A DNA stretch of 16,556 bases from DATBGO01 sp050011895. Its GTDB lineage: Bacteria; Actinomycetota; Actinomycetes; Streptosporangiales; Streptosporangiaceae. The stretch lies in assembly GCA_050011895.1 (NCBI GenBank), contig JBEKIF010000074.1, forward strand, positions 1 to 16,556. Reading direction: 5' to 3'. Under the pieces are notes generated by a model. It saw only the letters and a list, made by a program, of their open reading frames with translations. It was not told the origin of the DNA and ran no database searches. A program made the position numbers and the translations under genes. Position 1 is the stretch's first letter. Every line of letters begins with the position of its first letter. Shown here one piece after another: positions 14,569 to 16,556 of the stretch.

Positions 14569-14910
14569 TTAGGTGTCATTGTCCTGGTCCGGGCTGGACT
14601 CGATGATCTCGAGGGTGAGGTCCTGGAGTTCGGCGAGCAGGGCCCGGATTTTCTTCGCGTTGTCGAACAGCGGCTGCCAGGCGGTGAGCTCGGCCTCGGT
14701 GAGGCGGCGGGTGACGGTCTTGCCGCCGATTTTGCGGGTCCATTCGGCGTAGGGGCCGTGCAGGCGGGGCGGGTCGGCGTGGCAGCGGCAGTTCTGCTTG
14801 CCGCAGGCGTAGGCGCGGATGATCAGGGTGCCGGGCAGGGCGAAGCCGGCGGCGGCAAGCCCGGCGGCAATCCGGTCGCGGGCCGCCTGCTGGGCGGGGC
14901 TGACGTCCAT
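14569..14910 (-). CDS. DUF6788-like small cysteine-containing protein, mobile-element associated
   Basis: About 113 residues. The centre has PGTLIIRAYACGKQNCRCH, with Cys36-x4-Cys41-x-Cys43-His44 as a possible metal site, followed by RLHGPYAEWTRKIGGKTVTR and a helical C-terminus ending in acidic residues. This matches my memory of DUF6788 proteins, whose function is unknown and which often sit next to transposase genes, as here. The ATG at 14910 agrees with the family's usual N-terminus. In-frame starts at 14946 (ATG) and 14952 (GTG) would lengthen it by 12-14 residues. None has a strong ribosome-binding site. It is divergent from the recombinase-like gene. Confidence 0.7.
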   Translation of the reverse strand: MDVSPAQQAARDRIAAGLAAAGFALPGTLIIRAYACGKQNCRCHADPPRLHGPYAEWTRKIGGKTVTRRLTEAELTAWQPLFDNAKKIRALLAELQDLTLEIIESSPDQDNDT

Positions 14911-14951
14911 GCGACACACCGTCTCAGATCCCCGGTTATCTGACATTTCCA

Positions 14952-14964
14952 CAGTATTTTACTG
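14952..14964. promoter_or_regulatory. 13-bp perfect palindrome in the divergent intergenic region
   Basis: CAGTA-TTT-TACTG lies between the DUF6788-like gene and the recombinase-like gene and is AT-rich against its surroundings. Its position fits an operator that controls both directions. No clear -35/-10 pair is visible. Confidence 0.35.
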
Positions 14965-14974
14965 CGGACGGGTC

Positions 14975-14980
14975 AGGAGG
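14975..14980 (+). promoter_or_regulatory. Ribosome-binding site fixing the GTG start of the recombinase-like gene
   Basis: AGGAGG, a full Shine-Dalgarno match, lies seven bases upstream of GTG at 14988 and decides that start. Confidence 0.8.
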
Positions 14981-14987
14981 ATAGCGG

Positions 14988-15880
14988 GTGACTGAGACCG
15001 GGATAGCCGGCTACATCGCCGGCTGGCGGCCATCGTCGGTGTCCCCGCAGGCCGCGGGCTTCGCCCGGGCCGTGGTGACCGGGGCAGGACCGGGCGGGCA
15101 GGAGCGGGCGAAGAACCTGCTGTGGGCCGCGGGCAGGCTGGCTGACTGGGCGATCGGGCTGGGCCTGGACCCGGTGCCGGAGGTGCTGCTGCACTCCTCG
15201 GTGACCGGGCGGTTCACTGCGCACGCGCCCGGGCTGACGGGGGTGACCCGGCGGACGCTGCGGACGAACCTGCGGTTCCTGGCCCGGCGGGTTGTCCCGG
15301 CCCTGGCGCCGGCGGACAGGCCGCTGCCCCGCGAGCGGGCCAAGGCCCCGTATGCCCCGGCGGAGATCGACGGCTATCTCGCGCTCGCCGCCGCGCAGCC
15401 GACAGCGGCGCGGCGGATGCGCGCCGCCGGGCTGGTCTGCCTCGGGCGGGCGCCGGGCTGATCCGCGCCGGCCTGCGGACGGTCCGCGGCAGCGACATCA
15501 TCTGCCGGTCCCGCGGCGTCATCGTGGCGGTGAACGGGAACCGGCCGCGGGCCGTGCCGGTGCTGGCCCGCTACCACGAGCCGCTGCTGGCCTCCGCAGC
15601 GTTCGCCGGGACCGGCCTGGTCACCGGCGGGACTGACCCGGCCCGCCGCAACGTGACCACACCGCTCATCACCGCGCTGGCCGGCGGGACCGGCCTGCCC
15701 CGGCTGGACACCAGCCGGCTGCGCGCCACCTGGCTGGCTGACTGCGGCGGCCAGATCGGGCTGGCCACGTTCATGCACGCCGCCGGGATCACCTGCAGCC
15801 AGCGCCTCGGCGACCTGATCGCCACCCTGCCCCCCGGCAGCGAGGCCGAGGCGGTCGCGCTGCTGGGCGGGCAGCAGTGA
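14988..15880 (+). pseudogene. Recombinase/integrase-like gene, broken by a frameshift near 15447
   Basis: The first frame (14988-15461) encodes 157 residues and ends early at a TGA. The second (open through 15461 and on to the TGA at 15880) continues the same protein as GAGLIRAGLRTVRGSDIICR and onward. One missing base at about 15447 explains the break: adding a T turns CTCGGGCGGGCGCC into codons for L-G-L-G-A. Restored, the protein would be about 297 residues. It has an N-terminal SAM-like helical half and a C-terminal half reminiscent of tyrosine recombinases (RLRATWLA), but I see no catalytic His-x-x-Arg or terminal Tyr, so it may be an accessory protein. The transposase start overlaps its stop (GTGA), indicating one transposon operon. 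A sequencing error is the alternative to a true mutation. Confidence 0.65.
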
Positions 15881-16506
15881 ACATCCCGCTGCCCCGGATC
15901 GAGGACATCATCGGGGCCTCCGGGATCGCGCCGCGGATCGAGGCGCTGCTCCCGGCCGGCGTGCGTCACCGCCAGCTGAGGGTCGCCACCTTAATCCTGG
16001 GCATGATGCTCACCCAGGCCGACCGCCGCCCCGCCCACCTGACCGCGGTGCACGCCGCGCTGACCGCGCTGCCCGCCGCAGACCAGCGGCGGCTGGGGGT
16101 GACCGAGGACTGGCGCAGCGGCCCGCACCAGCTCACCTACCGCCAGACCGAGCACACCTTCGGCCTCATCACCAAGGCTCTGGCCAAAGACACCCCGGAC
16201 GGCATCCCCTCCGCCGCCCTTGCCACCGTGCTGGATGACCTGCTCGAAGCCAGCATCCCGGGCGAGTTGAAGGACGCCTCGGCGTCGCTGGCCGCCGACT
16301 GGACCGACGTGGAGTCCTTCTCCCGCCCCCCGCGGCACGGCAGCAGCGACTGCGCCGACCCCGAAGCGTCCTGGGGGCACCGCAACTCCAATCTCCCCGG
16401 CCCCAAAGGCGAGCTGTTCTTCGGGTACTACCTCGTGCGCCACGAGGCGCCGCTTAACCGAATGGGGGTGAAAGACCCTTGTCGTCAGGTCGTCGCAGCG
16501 GCCTGA
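15877..16506 (+). CDS. Transposase, N-terminal part, interrupted after residue 186
   Basis: GTG at 15877 overlaps the upstream TGA. Residues 1-186 follow an actinobacterial DDE-type transposase family: a helical N-terminal domain (about 1-135), then ADWTDVESFSRPP, holding the likely first catalytic Asp (141 or 144), DPEASWGHRNSN (161-172) and GELFFGYYL (178-186). At 16435 the similarity stops abruptly and 23 unrelated codons (VRHEAPLN...) run to a TGA at 16506. The rest of the catalytic domain is missing, so the protein as read is inactive. The break coincides with the 5' end of a probable group II intron; splicing could restore the message if the second exon lies beyond the window. Confidence 0.75.
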   Translation: MNIPLPRIEDIIGASGIAPRIEALLPAGVRHRQLRVATLILGMMLTQADRRPAHLTAVHAALTALPAADQRRLGVTEDWRSGPHQLTYRQTEHTFGLITKALAKDTPDGIPSAALATVLDDLLEASIPGELKDASASLAADWTDVESFSRPPRHGSSDCADPEASWGHRNSNLPGPKGELFFGYYLVRHEAPLNRMGVKDPCRQVVAAA

Positions 16507-16556
16507 GTGAAGCTGAGGGCAGCCTGATCCGGGGAACGCCGGGGAGGGCGGGAGCA
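16435..16556 (+). mobile_element. 5' end of a probable group II intron, truncated by the window
   Basis: The foreign segment begins exactly with GTGCGCC, matching the GUGYG 5' end of bacterial group II introns. A GCGCC-ACGA-GGCGC hairpin follows at once. Further on are GGGGGTGAAAGACCC and a later GAGTGAAGCTGAGGGCAGCC run, similar in style to the domain I region of actinobacterial group II introns. It sits on the sense strand of a transposase gene, a usual host for such introns. The intron-encoded reverse transcriptase would lie beyond 16556 and is not seen. Another insertion with a chance GTGCG end is the alternative. Confidence 0.55.

Noticed and set aside
1..16556. CRISPR array, rRNA genes, or a replication origin
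   Set aside because: No regularly spaced repeats, no rRNA-like stretches and no DnaA-box cluster are visible.

Overview
The window is high-GC DNA of actinobacterial type: GC-rich third codon positions, GTG starts, an orphan actinobacterial-type tRNA-Ala 3' end, a Tat-exported lipoprotein, and a P450 with a small [3Fe-4S] ferredoxin. I cannot name the genus. Every metabolic gene between 490 and 13648 lies on the minus strand, so transcription runs from right to left. Both edges look mobile.

Layout from left to right. 58-99 is the 3' half of a tRNA-Ala(TGC) gene without its 5' half, which is how the end of a tRNA-integrated island looks. Its orientation puts the island to the right and the native chromosome to the left. 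490-7107 is a tight operon for an oligopeptide/dipeptide-type ABC importer: Tat lipoprotein binding protein, two permeases and a two-domain fused ATPase, ending in a zinc M14-type acyl hydrolase (aspartoacylase/succinylglutamate desuccinylase superfamily). 7330-8758 encodes a cytochrome P450 and its ferredoxin, with a good promoter at 8929-8957. 8975-11992 encodes, in transcription order, a DszB-like sulfinate desulfinase, an HD-fold diiron-oxygenase-type protein, a Rieske oxygenase and a possible 51-residue protein. 12452-13648 encodes a sarcosine/N-methyltryptophan-oxidase-like flavoprotein. 13649-14568 is almost gene-free. 14569-16556 is a decayed mobile region: a DUF6788-like small protein, a frameshifted recombinase-like gene and a transposase cut by what looks like a group II intron running off the window.

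How the genes may work together (inference). The importer brings in a small amide- or peptide-like compound, the M14 enzyme removes an acyl group, and a set of oxidative enzymes (FAD amine oxidase, Rieske, HD-diiron, P450/ferredoxin) demethylates or hydroxylates it. The desulfinase would then release sulfite from a sulfinate intermediate. The main evidence is that the DszB-like protein keeps the Cys, His and Arg of the known desulfinase active site, with the His-Arg spacing unchanged, while no DszA- or DszC-like flavin monooxygenase is present. If the sulfinate assignment holds, the sulfinate must be made another way, which makes this a candidate undescribed organosulfur (catabolic or tailoring) pathway.
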